This document shows, in pieces, positions 45,205 to 54,043 of a DNA stretch of 64,000 nt (the stretch's first letter is position 1; every line of letters begins with the position of its first letter). The translations under genes and the position numbers were made by a program. This DNA is from Corynebacterium heidelbergense (GTDB lineage: Bacteria > Actinomycetota > Actinomycetes > Mycobacteriales > Mycobacteriaceae): contig NZ_CP063191.1 of NCBI RefSeq assembly GCF_028609845.1, positions 744,001 through 808,000 of the forward strand, read 5' to 3'. Under the pieces are notes generated by a model. It had not been told where the DNA came from. It ran no database searches and was given only the letters and a program-made list of their open reading frames with translations.

Positions 45205-46584
45205 ATGGCCGGCACCATCGACGCAGTAGTCAACCTAGCCAAACGACGCGGGTTGGTGTTCCCGTGCGGCGAGATCTATGGCGGAACGAGGTCCGCCTGG
45301 GACTACGGGCCATTGGGCGTTGAGCTGAAGGAAAACGTCAAGCGGCAATGGTGGCGGCACATGGTGACCGCTCGACGCGACGTAGTGGGGCTGGACAGCT
45401 CCGTTATCTTGCCCAAGCGGGTTTGGGAAGTATCCGGGCACGTAGAAGTGTTCACGGATCCTCTGGTGGAATCCCTCTACACCCACAAGCGCTACCGGGC
45501 CGATCACCTACTGGAGGCCTACGAGGAAAAGCACGGGCACCCCCCGGCAAACGGCCTGGCGGACATCAAAGACCCCGAAACCGGCCAGCCCGGCAAATGG
45601 ACGGAACCACGCGCGTTCTCCGGCCTGCTCAAGACTTTCCTAGGACCCGTGGACGATGAGGAAGGCCTGCACTACCTGCGCCCGGAAACCGCCCAGGGCA
45701 TCTTCACGAACTTCAAAAACGTGATGACCACCGCCCGGCAGAAGCCCCCCTTCGGCATTGCGCAGGTGGGCAAATCCTTCCGCAACGAGATTACGCCAGG
45801 CAACTTTATCTTCCGCACGCGCGAATTTGAGCAAATGGAGATGGAGTTCTTCGTTAAGCCCGGCGAGGACGAGCAATGGCACCAGTACTGGATCGATAAC
45901 CGGCACCAGTGGTACATCGACCTGGGCATCAGTCCGGAGAACCTGCGCCTATACGAACACCCCCAGGAGAAGCTGTCCCACTACTCCAAGCGGACCGTTG
46001 ACGTGGAATATGCCTTCGGTTTCCAGAACTCCAAGTGGGGCGAGCTGGAGGGCGTGGCCAACCGCACCGACTACGACCTGTCGGTGCACGCGAAGGGATC
46101 CGGGGAAGACCTCAGTTACTTCGACCAGGAAGCCAACGAGCGCTGGACGCCCTACGTCATCGAACCCGCAGCCGGACTTGGGCGCGCGATGATGGCCTTC
46201 CTCGTCGATGCTTACCACGAGGAGGAAGCCCCCAATGCCAAAGGCGGCACCGATAAGCGCACCGTGCTGCGCCTCGACCGCCGCTTGGCTCCCGTGAAAG
46301 TTGCCGTGCTTCCGTTGTCCAAGAAGGACACCCTGATCCCCACCGCGGAGAAGGTGGCCGAGGAACTACGCGGGCTGTGGAACGTGGACTACGACACCTC
46401 CGGGGCCATCGGCCGGCGCTACCGACGGCAGGACGAGATCGGAACGCCCTTCTGCGTCACAGTGGATTTCGACTCGCTCGAGGACAATGCCGTTACCGTC
46501 CGGGAGCGCGACAGCATGCAGCAGGAGCGGGTCAGCCTGGACCAATTGCAGAGCTACCTGGCGACGCGATTGGCTGGGTGCTAA
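45205..46584 (+). CDS. glyS: Glycyl-tRNA synthetase (class II, dimeric)
   Basis: 459 residues from ATG 45205 (ATG 45196 is in frame, but AGGAG lies only two bases before it). Class II motifs: [19 protein letters not shown], motif 2 region [28 protein letters not shown], and motif 3 [16 protein letters not shown]. The anticodon-binding domain follows, with [14 protein letters not shown]. It charges tRNA-Gly. The next gene starts immediately at the stop codon. Confidence 0.97.
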   Translation: MAGTIDAVVNLAKRRGLVFPCGEIYGGTRSAWDYGPLGVELKENVKRQWWRHMVTARRDVVGLDSSVILPKRVWEVSGHVEVFTDPLVESLYTHKRYRADHLLEAYEEKHGHPPANGLADIKDPETGQPGKWTEPRAFSGLLKTFLGPVDDEEGLHYLRPETAQGIFTNFKNVMTTARQKPPFGIAQVGKSFRNEITPGNFIFRTREFEQMEMEFFVKPGEDEQWHQYWIDNRHQWYIDLGISPENLRLYEHPQEKLSHYSKRTVDVEYAFGFQNSKWGELEGVANRTDYDLSVHAKGSGEDLSYFDQEANERWTPYVIEPAAGLGRAMMAFLVDAYHEEEAPNAKGGTDKRTVLRLDRRLAPVKVAVLPLSKKDTLIPTAEKVAEELRGLWNVDYDTSGAIGRRYRRQDEIGTPFCVTVDFDSLEDNAVTVRERDSMQQERVSLDQLQSYLATRLAGC

Positions 46585-47133
46585 GTGAACTCCGATATCC
46601 GCTGGGCCCTACCCTCCGACGGTCACACCTTTCCCATTTATGCCGGACCCGTAAAAGACATGGACCGCGTCGCCGAGTTTGCCGACGAGCGGGGGGTGCA
46701 GCACATTTACTTCGGGGGCGACATGTGGCGGTTGCACTGCGATGACGGGCCGGAGGCAAGCGCGGAGACGGCCACCGGGACGTGGCGTGCGACCGCCGAC
46801 AAAGACAAGTTCCGCAACGCTGAGCACGTACGGGTGGAGGCGGATCGCCATGTCATCACCATTACGGCGGAGAGCTCCCGGAATTTCGTCATGGATATCG
46901 ACGGGGATAAGGCGGGGCAGTTCACCAGTGCCGGACGAGGGCTGCGGAACCTGCACGTGGAGTTCGAGGGGCCTGGGGAGAAATTGCCTCTCGACGTGCA
47001 GATCTTCGTTTCCTGGGTCGCGCGGCGCTGCATGGAGACCCGCATGGTTCGGTCCACCTGGATGTGGACTTTGCTCATGCTGCTGTTCATCCCCATCGCC
47101 ATCCTCTACTGGATGGGGTTGCTGCCGCAGTAG
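46585..47133 (+). CDS. Conserved hypothetical protein with C-terminal membrane helix
   Basis: 182 residues from GTG 46585, directly after the glyS stop. The first 140 residues are a soluble alpha/beta domain with strands such as HVITITAESSRNFVMDI. One membrane helix (WMWTLLMLLFIPIAILYWMG) lies at the end, so it is a tail-anchored cytosolic protein. No family was recognised. The direct junction implies co-expression with glyS. Confidence 0.65.
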   Translation: MNSDIRWALPSDGHTFPIYAGPVKDMDRVAEFADERGVQHIYFGGDMWRLHCDDGPEASAETATGTWRATADKDKFRNAEHVRVEADRHVITITAESSRNFVMDIDGDKAGQFTSAGRGLRNLHVEFEGPGEKLPLDVQIFVSWVARRCMETRMVRSTWMWTLLMLLFIPIAILYWMGLLPQ

Positions 47134-47302
47134 GGGGGTTTGGGGGTGGGTGTTGGCGCGTGGTGGTTGGTCGCACGGCCGGGGTTTTTACCGGTTTTGT
47201 GTCGGGTTCCGGGGGTTTATTGGCATGAGAGCGGTAAGAACGCGGTGGGTAGGGGGGGCCGAGCCGCGGAGGGCCGCGAAGGGGGGCCGACCGCAGCGGG
47301 TC

Positions 47303-49510
47303 CTAGAAGGAGGCCGAGTCGCTCCCGCCCCCGAAGTCACCGCCACCGTCGAAACCGCCGCCGTCGCCCCCACCGAAGCCGCCCCCGAATCCTCCGCCGA
47401 AACCGCCAAATCCGCCGTTGCCGCTGAGCAATGAGCCCAGCACCATGCCGGTGATGAGGTTGCCCCCGCCGAATCCGCCGCCAAACCCGCCGCCGCCGAA
47501 GCCGCCCCCGTAACCACCGCCGTAGTAATTGTTGCGGCGGGAGAACTCCTCCATGTCGTGCTCGACTAGTTGGGTGGCCTCCCGGGCAAGCTGACTGGCG
47601 CTCTGTGCATGGGCCAGGGCTGCCTTCGGGTCAGCAGCCCGCACCTGCGCGGCAGCGTCCAACTGTGCGCGCGCCGACTGGGCGGCAGTTCGGGCGTCCA
47701 CACCGATCATGCTGCCGCGGGTGTGGATAGTGGATTCCACTGCCCTGATGTACTGATCGACGTCGGACAGGGTCCTATCGACCATTTCGATGGTGCGCCG
47801 ATAGTCGTTGTCGGCCCCGCGAGCCTCATCGAGCTCCACGTCTAGGGCACTGTCCGCCTCCAGCAGAGCCGAGTAGCTGCCCAATGGGTCGGTATCACCG
47901 GACTGGCGGGCCTTGGCCACGGCCTTCTTCGCCGCGGTCGCGGCGTCGCTCAGCCCCTTGCGGTCGATGTCTGCCTGACCCGCCAGCAACCCCTCGGCCT
48001 CCCGGATCTCATCCTCGACCTCAGCAATGAGTGCGGTGAGGTTTGTTCGCGCGGCAGAAAGGCGTTCCTCCGCGTGCTCCACGGCGGTGAGCAGCGAGTC
48101 GGCCTGCCCCAGGGCCATGCGGGCTGCGCTGATGGCGTCCACCAGCCCGGCCTGCTGCCCTGCTGGCTTCGCCGCGAGTTCCCGCCCGTGGCCCACGGCC
48201 TCCTCAGCCGCATCCACGCTCGCCTTGGCGATAGCCGGATTGTCCGCGATCGACTTGACCTGCTGTTCACCCAGACGCTGCTTGAGCTGCTCCAAGGTGT
48301 GCTCGGCTGGAGCGATCCGGGCCCGGGCGTCCACAATTCGCTGGGTGAGCTCCCCGAGCAGCTTGGGTGCATCGATCAGCTCCCGACGCAATGCAGAGAA
48401 ATTCTCTGCCTCCCCATTGAGCTGCTCGTCGGCGGAACCGCAGGTGGAGATGATGTCCACGAGGAGTTGCCGCACCTCGTTTTCGTCTCGGTGGGGGTCG
48501 ATGCGCAGCTGCTGGTGAATACCGTGGGCCCGATTGAGCGCCTCCCGGGAGTGCTGTACGGCGCGGGCCAAGCTGCGGGTTCGCTCGCTGCCGAATTCCT
48601 CTTGGGCGGTTGCGTACTCCTGCTCGCCCTTGCGGATCGATTCGTCCGTGCTCTGGAGCTCGTCCTGGGCGAGTTTCCACAACACGGGGGTGGGTTGCCG
48701 GGCCAGGTCATCCGTTGCCGTGGGGGAGAGCGACTTGGCTGCCTCGAACTGCTGCGTCTCGCGCTCCTTGCGACGGCGCTTGGACCACCAGAAGGCCCCG
48801 GCCCCGCCACCGACGACAGCCACGCCGGCTGCCCCCATCCACCCGAGAGTTGCGGGATCCGTCTTTTTCGCCACCTTCCGCGCAGCGGCTTGGGCACCGG
48901 CGTTGAAGTCGTCGTCGGCGAACTTCTTTACAGCGGCATCTTTAATCTCACCGGCAGTCGTCTTGGAGACCGATGCGCCCCAATCGGTGCCGACCCGTCG
49001 ATCTTGGGTGCCGGTGACCAGGACCATCGTGTTGTTCGTGCGCACCTGGCTGCGCAACTGCTGCGCGTAAGCCACTGGATTTTCGGTGGGAATGCTGGGC
49101 ACGAAGACGATGTAGAGCTTGATGTTGCTCTTGGACACTCCTTGCCGGAGCATCCCGGCGATCTCGTCTCGTTCGCTGGGGGAGAGCACCTTGGATTTGT
49201 CCACCACTTGGCTGTCCAACCGGACGTCGGTGGCCGTCGCGGTTCCCTGTGCCAGCGTAGTCGCCGCCGTGGTCCCCTGTGCCAGCGTGGTGGCCGTCGC
49301 GGTTTCCTGTGCCAGCATTGCGGCCGTACCCCTCGGAATCGGTGCCGTCTCCGCCGCAGTGGCCAGAGGCATTCCATTTGCGACGCCGGGTCCGACCAAC
49401 CCCAGGCCCAATCCGAGCCCCATCCCAAGGATCACAGTCGAGGCGACCCTGGCGGCGGTGGCCGCTGTGAGTCGAGGTGACGGGGGCTTGGCTGGCGCGC
49501 TGCGTTTCAT
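47303..49510 (-). CDS. TPM-domain membrane protein with coiled coils and a Gly-rich tail
   Basis: 735 residues from ATG 49510 (ATG 49522 is close). It has a signal-like N-terminus, then a Thr/Ala/Gln repeat (three 10-residue TLAQGT-type units), and a TPM domain: VVDKSKVLSPSERDEIAGML, KLYIVFVPSIP and TNNTMVLVTGTQDRRVGTDWG. A membrane helix lies near GWMGAAGVAVVGGGAGAFWW. About 400 residues of coiled coil follow, and the end is a Gly/Phe-rich tail (GGGFGGG units). It resembles M. tuberculosis Rv2345, which also lies beside dgt and dnaG. TPM domains occur in PSII repair and membrane-linked phosphatase proteins; the role here is unknown. Confidence 0.85.
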   Translation of the reverse strand: MKRSAPAKPPSPRLTAATAARVASTVILGMGLGLGLGLVGPGVANGMPLATAAETAPIPRGTAAMLAQETATATTLAQGTTAATTLAQGTATATDVRLDSQVVDKSKVLSPSERDEIAGMLRQGVSKSNIKLYIVFVPSIPTENPVAYAQQLRSQVRTNNTMVLVTGTQDRRVGTDWGASVSKTTAGEIKDAAVKKFADDDFNAGAQAAARKVAKKTDPATLGWMGAAGVAVVGGGAGAFWWSKRRRKERETQQFEAAKSLSPTATDDLARQPTPVLWKLAQDELQSTDESIRKGEQEYATAQEEFGSERTRSLARAVQHSREALNRAHGIHQQLRIDPHRDENEVRQLLVDIISTCGSADEQLNGEAENFSALRRELIDAPKLLGELTQRIVDARARIAPAEHTLEQLKQRLGEQQVKSIADNPAIAKASVDAAEEAVGHGRELAAKPAGQQAGLVDAISAARMALGQADSLLTAVEHAEERLSAARTNLTALIAEVEDEIREAEGLLAGQADIDRKGLSDAATAAKKAVAKARQSGDTDPLGSYSALLEADSALDVELDEARGADNDYRRTIEMVDRTLSDVDQYIRAVESTIHTRGSMIGVDARTAAQSARAQLDAAAQVRAADPKAALAHAQSASQLAREATQLVEHDMEEFSRRNNYYGGGYGGGFGGGGFGGGFGGGNLITGMVLGSLLSGNGGFGGFGGGFGGGFGGGDGGGFDGGGDFGGGSDSASF
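49230..49319 (-). repeat. Three in-frame 30-base repeats in the TPM gene
   Basis: Units at 49230-49259, 49260-49289 and 49290-49319 differ at only a few positions and share CTGTGCCAGC. Each encodes ten residues of the Thr/Ala/Leu-Ala-Gln-Gly type, just after the signal-like segment. The copy number may vary between strains. Confidence 0.8.
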
Positions 49511-49573
49511 GGGCACCACCATAACCGAACTGCCTGACCGCCTTTGTCCCACTGGTGTCGTATGGTTTGTCCC

Positions 49574-50236
49574 ATGTCTGTTGGGCGGGTCCTGCGATTG
49601 GCTGTTCAAGGAGTCGGTTACGTGGTGGCCGGCACGTTGGTGCTGGGGCTGCTTCTGCCGGTGGCGACCGCGACCCACGTTTGGGCTCACGCGCGCGGAG
49701 ACGATCGGGCCCCCGTGGACACGATCTTCGTTCTAGGGGCCGCTCAGTACGACGGGGTCCCCAGCAATTGGTTGGCGTCCCGGCTCAACCATGCTGCCGA
49801 GTTGTACAAGCAGGGGATTGCACCGGTCATCGTCACCGTCGGGGGAGCTGCGGACGGCGACCGTTTCACCGAGGCGCAGGCGGGGAAGAACTACCTCGTC
49901 CAGGACCTCGGGGTGCCGGACAGTGCGGTGGTGGAGGTCAACTCGGGGCGGGACACCCTGACTTCCGCGCGGGACTTCGCCGAGGTGGCCAAGCAGAACG
50001 GCTGGTCCAGCACCGTGGTGGTGACCGATCCTGCACACAGCCTGCGAGCCCAGCAGATGGTCCGGGACCAGGGCCTGCGGGCGGGCAGCTCTCCGACGAG
50101 GCAGGGGCCCAGCGTGGCGACGCGCAGCGAGCAGATCTCCGGGATCGTTCGGGAAACGGGGGGCATGTTGTACTACCAAGTTGTGGAGCGCCCGGGGTTA
50201 TTCGGCCGAGGATTGTCCTCAGCCGGCAATGCCTAG
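49574..50236 (+). CDS. YdcF/SanA-like DUF218 membrane protein
   Basis: 220 residues from ATG 49574. One N-terminal membrane helix (VGYVVAGTLVLGLLLPVA) anchors an outward DUF218 domain: TIFVLGAAQYDGVPSNWLASRL, VIVTVGGAADGDRFTEA, EVNSGRDTLTSARDFAEVA and VVVTDPAHSLRAQQMV. DUF218 proteins are linked to envelope integrity and vancomycin sensitivity in E. coli (SanA). Divergent from the TPM gene; dgt starts ten bases after its stop. Confidence 0.88.
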   Translation: MSVGRVLRLAVQGVGYVVAGTLVLGLLLPVATATHVWAHARGDDRAPVDTIFVLGAAQYDGVPSNWLASRLNHAAELYKQGIAPVIVTVGGAADGDRFTEAQAGKNYLVQDLGVPDSAVVEVNSGRDTLTSARDFAEVAKQNGWSSTVVVTDPAHSLRAQQMVRDQGLRAGSSPTRQGPSVATRSEQISGIVRETGGMLYYQVVERPGLFGRGLSSAGNA

Positions 50237-50246
50237 GCTGGTAGTC

Positions 50247-51593
50247 ATGCCGGAGATGTACGTCTACTCGGAACACGAGCTCGCGCGGCGCAGCCCCGTG
50301 GCCCCCAAGACCTTGGGCTTGCCCGGTTCCGTGCGTGATGGCCGGGACGATTTCGATCGAGATCGCGCCCGCGTGCTGCATTCCGCCGCTTTGCGTCGCC
50401 TTGCGGACAAGACGCAGGTCGTGGGGCCAGGGTCCGGGGACACCCCCCGTACCCGATTGACCCATTCTCTTGAGGTTGCCCAGATCTCCCGGGGGATTGG
50501 AAAAACTTTGGGCGTGGACCCGGATCTGGCGGAGCTTGCGGGTCTAAGCCACGACATTGGGCACCCCCCGTACGGACACAATGGGGAGCGGGCCCTCGAC
50601 GCCGCGGCGCAGAAAGCCGGTGGCTTCGAAGGTAATGCCCAAACCCTGCGGATCCTCACCCGCCTGGAGCCGAAGACGCTGGTCGCAGTTGGCAACGCAC
50701 CGGGCCTCGGCAGTGCGGCGGGGGTTGGCAGCACGCCGGGCGCCGGGGACACCGTGCAGTCCTTCGGGCTCAATCTCACCCGGGCGAGCATCGACGCGGC
50801 CTGCAAGTACCCGTGGGGTCCCCTGGCGGAGGACGGTTCCAAGCGGCGGAAGTACTCGGCCTATCAGGATGATCTGCCGGTGCTGCTCTGGGCCCGGGAG
50901 GGTGCCCCGGAGGGGCGGAAATGCCTGGAGGCGCAGATCATGGACTGGTCCGACGACGTCGCCTATTCGGTCCACGACGTGGAGGACGGAATTCTCTCCG
51001 GCCGGATCACCTTGGATGTTTTGTGGGATCTCGTGGAGCTGGCGGCGTTGGCCCACAAGGGTGCGGCTTTGTTCGGGGGCGATCCCGAATCGCTTCTGGA
51101 CGCCGCTGCCCGGTTGCGGGATATGCCCCTGGTGGCCCGTGCAGCCGACTTCCGGGGATCACTGCAGGACATGGTGGCGCTGAAGGCGATGACTTCCGAG
51201 CTGGTGAGCAGGTTCGTCACGGCCGCTGTAACCGGTACCCGCCGCGCCTTCGGCCCGGGGGCGCTGGGCCGCTATGCCGCAGATCTCGTTGTGCCAGAGG
51301 ATGTCGTGGCGGAAGTTACCCTGCTGAAGTCCGTCGCGGTGTTGTACGTCATGGATGAGCAGCGCCACCTGGCGGAACAAGAACGCCAGCGCGACCGTAT
51401 CTTCCGGGTCACGGAGTACCTGTGGCAAGGGGGCTCCGGGGCCCTGGACCCCATGTTCCGGCCGTGGTTCGAGGCCGCGAGTTCCGATCCGGAAAAGCTG
51501 CGCGTCGTGGTGGACCAGGTGGCTTCGCTCACCGAGGCGCGGTTGGAGCGGCTGGACAGATACGCCAGCGGCGTGAGCGTGGCGTGGGCCTAA
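50247..51593 (+). CDS. dgt: Deoxyguanosinetriphosphate triphosphohydrolase-like HD protein
   Basis: 448 residues from ATG 50247; ATG 50229 is an alternative overlapping the previous stop. HD-domain motifs: RVLHSAALRRLADKTQV, TRLTHSLEVAQISR and GLSHDIGHPPYGHNGE (the His-Asp metal pair), and MDWSDDVAYSVHDVEDGI with the later Asp ligand. It hydrolyses dNTPs to deoxynucleosides and triphosphate. A Gly/Ala-rich insertion (NAPGLGSAAGVGSTPGAGD) near residue 155 is unusual. It precedes dnaG with two minus-strand genes between. Confidence 0.93.
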   Translation: MPEMYVYSEHELARRSPVAPKTLGLPGSVRDGRDDFDRDRARVLHSAALRRLADKTQVVGPGSGDTPRTRLTHSLEVAQISRGIGKTLGVDPDLAELAGLSHDIGHPPYGHNGERALDAAAQKAGGFEGNAQTLRILTRLEPKTLVAVGNAPGLGSAAGVGSTPGAGDTVQSFGLNLTRASIDAACKYPWGPLAEDGSKRRKYSAYQDDLPVLLWAREGAPEGRKCLEAQIMDWSDDVAYSVHDVEDGILSGRITLDVLWDLVELAALAHKGAALFGGDPESLLDAAARLRDMPLVARAADFRGSLQDMVALKAMTSELVSRFVTAAVTGTRRAFGPGALGRYAADLVVPEDVVAEVTLLKSVAVLYVMDEQRHLAEQERQRDRIFRVTEYLWQGGSGALDPMFRPWFEAASSDPEKLRVVVDQVASLTEARLERLDRYASGVSVAWA

Positions 51594-52060
51594 GACCGCT
51601 GTTCGGCGTCCGGGATGGTACAGAAGCTTTGGTAGTGGTCGGGGGAGTAGTACCACACGTCCGGATCCGTTTTGCTGCCCCCGCCCACGACAATGCGGCG
51701 TTCCCCGCGGCTTTTCTTCCCCGGGGTCTTCACCGTGTACTCCCGGTAGTAGTTGCCAGGCTTCTCGGGTAGCAGGTGTTCGTAATTGCCGAAGTGCTTG
51801 CCATCGGCTTCGCCGTCGTCCGGCGGAGCGCCGGTGAGGATGTCCCGGGCCTGTTTTGCCGCCTCCGGCGGTAGCGAATTGAGGGTGCAGGTCTCGGACG
51901 CCGACTTAGCACCGCTGCTGCTCGGGGATGAATGCTCGCCGTCACCGTTGAAGGCCTGGTAACCCAGGCCCGCCGCTGCTGCAAGCACTGCTGCAGCCAG
52001 AGCCACGGATGTGCGGCGGGAGGGGGCCGATGGGCGGGGCCGACGGTCGCGCTGGGACAT
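51590..52060 (-). CDS. Secreted guanyl-specific ribonuclease (RNase Sa / T1 family)
   Basis: 156 residues. After a basic start and a membrane segment or signal (VALAAAVLAAAAGLGYQAF) comes an RNase Sa-type domain: CTLNSLPPEAAKQARDIL, then YREYTVKTPG, RGERRIVVGG and YYSPDHYQSFC. By comparison with Streptomyces RNase Sa the catalytic residues are Glu107, Arg122 and His142, all present, as are the two Cys that form the disulfide. It should cut single-stranded RNA after G outside the cell. No barstar-like inhibitor is nearby. Its stop overlaps the dgt stop on the opposite strand. Confidence 0.9.
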   Translation of the reverse strand: MSQRDRRPRPSAPSRRTSVALAAAVLAAAAGLGYQAFNGDGEHSSPSSSGAKSASETCTLNSLPPEAAKQARDILTGAPPDDGEADGKHFGNYEHLLPEKPGNYYREYTVKTPGKKSRGERRIVVGGGSKTDPDVWYYSPDHYQSFCTIPDAEQRS

Positions 52061-52086
52061 GCCCGCAATTGTGTCACATTGGACTG

Positions 52087-53868
52087 CTACACCCGCACGG
52101 GCGTGATGGGCAGCCGGAGCGCGCCGGGTGCGCTGGTCGGAACCACGGGATGCTTCGGCGCGACCGGTTCAATCCGCTGGTAGGGAAGCTGCTGGGCGGG
52201 TCGCGGGTCAACCTCCCCCTTATTGGGCCACATTGCGGCAGCGCGCTCAGCGTTGGCCGTGATGGACAGGGAGGGGTTCACTCCCGGGTTTGCCGAGATG
52301 GCAGAGCCGTCCGTGATGTGCAAGGTGGGGTACCCCCACGCTCGGTGGTAAGGGTCCACCACACCGTGATCCGGGGAGCTGGAAATTGCACAGCCACCGA
52401 GGAAGTGAGCGGTTAGTGGGATGTCGAACACCTCCCCCCAGGTGCCACCGGCAATCCCATTGTTCATCAGGGCCGCGAGGTGGCGGGTGGCGTCGTTACC
52501 CTCCTTGATCCATGAGGGATTCGGCTCCCCCGTACCCTGACGGGACAACAGCACCCGGAACGGGCCGATCCTCTTGAGATACGTGGTCAGCGAATTGTCC
52601 CGCGTTTGCATGACCAGGTTGATCACGGTCCGCTGCGACCACTTATTCAGTTTGAACAATCGGGGAATGTCCTTGCGCTGGAGCGCGACCTGGCGCAAGA
52701 ACTCTAGGAACCTCGGCCGTAGCTTGTCGCCGTCCGTCATGAGCGTCTGCAGTAGCGCCATGGAATTGGAGCCCTTGCCGTAGCGGACGGGCTCGATGTG
52801 GGTATCCGGCGCCGGGAAATAGGAGGAGGTGATCGCCACGCCCTCCGAGTAATCGTTGTTTGGATCCACGTGCTCCACGTTGGCTCCCAACAGCGCCTCC
52901 GAGTTGGTGCGGGTCATCGTGCCCAGGGCGTCGGAAAGGTGGGCAAGGTTGCCATTGTGCTTCTGGCGGTGCAGGAGGTTTTGGGTGCCCCACGCCCCGG
53001 CGGCCACCACGACGTGGTCTGCAGTGAAGATCCGGCTGGGGCGCTGGCCCCAGGGCAAGGAAGGGCCGGTGCGGCGTGTATGGACCTCCCAGGATCCATC
53101 TGCCTGAGGCTTGAGCTCCGTCACGCTGGTGCGGTCGAAGACCTTCGCGCCACCCCGTTCGGCCAGGTAGAGGTAGTTCTTCAGGAGAGTGTTCTTGGCG
53201 CCGTGGCGGCATCCGGTCATGCACTCGCCGCACTCGTGGCAAGCGGTGCGATCGGGGCCGACCCCACCGAAGTACGGGTCCGAAACCGTTTGCCCGGGTT
53301 CACCCTTCAACCCGGCCTTGGCACCGAAGAACACGCCAACCGGGGCGAGCCGGAAGGTATGGCCCACGCCCATTTTCTCGGCGACCCTCTTGGACAGCTT
53401 GTCCGCCGGGGTCATGGTGGGGTTCTGCACCACGCCAAGCATGCGGCGGGCTTGGTCGTAGTAGGGCTCCAACTCCGCCGACCAATCAGTGATGTGGGCC
53501 CACTGGCGGTCCTCGAAGTAGTCCCGCTCCGGCTTGTACAGGGTGTTGGCGTAGTTCAGGGATCCGCCGCCCACACCCGCCCCGGCGAGAATCATGACGT
53601 TGTTGAGAAGGTGGATCCGTTGGATTCCGAACATTCCGAGCTGCGGGGCCCAGAGAAAATCCTTGAGGTGCCAACTGTTCTTCGCGAAGTCCTTATCAGC
53701 GAAGCGCCGGCCGGCCTCGAGAACGCCGACAGAGTACCCCTTCTCCGTTAGGCGCAGGGCGGTGACGGAACCCCCGAAGCCGGATCCGACGACGATCACG
53801 TCGAAATGGGTGGGTGCGTCCGCACCGGAGTGGGCGGAGGGGCTGCTGTCTGGGCGCTGGGTGGCCAT
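52087..53868 (-). CDS. GMC-type FAD oxidoreductase (ChoD-like)
   Basis: 593 residues. The FAD-binding motif is VIVVGSGFGGSVTALRL at residue 25. AGAGVGGGSLNYANTLYKP, and the Cys-rich CHECGECMTGCRHGAKNT near residue 215, resemble the ferredoxin-like element of mycobacterial ChoD-type proteins. The C-terminal GMC domain has LTAHFLGGCAIS (His) and ITDGSAISANPGVNPSLSI (Asn). It oxidises an alcohol or sterol-like substrate. The last 45 residues are a Pro-rich tail. Downstream of the RNase gene's start by 26 bases; transcription is minus strand, away from dnaG. Confidence 0.9.
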   Translation of the reverse strand: MATQRPDSSPSAHSGADAPTHFDVIVVGSGFGGSVTALRLTEKGYSVGVLEAGRRFADKDFAKNSWHLKDFLWAPQLGMFGIQRIHLLNNVMILAGAGVGGGSLNYANTLYKPERDYFEDRQWAHITDWSAELEPYYDQARRMLGVVQNPTMTPADKLSKRVAEKMGVGHTFRLAPVGVFFGAKAGLKGEPGQTVSDPYFGGVGPDRTACHECGECMTGCRHGAKNTLLKNYLYLAERGGAKVFDRTSVTELKPQADGSWEVHTRRTGPSLPWGQRPSRIFTADHVVVAAGAWGTQNLLHRQKHNGNLAHLSDALGTMTRTNSEALLGANVEHVDPNNDYSEGVAITSSYFPAPDTHIEPVRYGKGSNSMALLQTLMTDGDKLRPRFLEFLRQVALQRKDIPRLFKLNKWSQRTVINLVMQTRDNSLTTYLKRIGPFRVLLSRQGTGEPNPSWIKEGNDATRHLAALMNNGIAGGTWGEVFDIPLTAHFLGGCAISSSPDHGVVDPYHRAWGYPTLHITDGSAISANPGVNPSLSITANAERAAAMWPNKGEVDPRPAQQLPYQRIEPVAPKHPVVPTSAPGALRLPITPVRV

Positions 53869-54043
53869 GGGGGATCGTTCCTTTCCGGTCGATGGCGGCC
53901 TCCGGTGGGGTGGGGCCGGGATGAGGTGGAGCGGGGCCGTGTTGAGCTGGGGCCCGAAACGTTTCTAAGCTAAACAAAATCTACCGGCGGTGGAGCGGTT
54001 TTCGGGACAAATTGGTTATGACCGGCTGTACTAGCATGTGGTC

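Noticed and set aside
47303..47520. PE_PGRS-like gene suggested by Gly-rich repeats
   Set aside because: The Gly-rich segment is the C-terminal tail of the TPM protein and lacks a PE domain.
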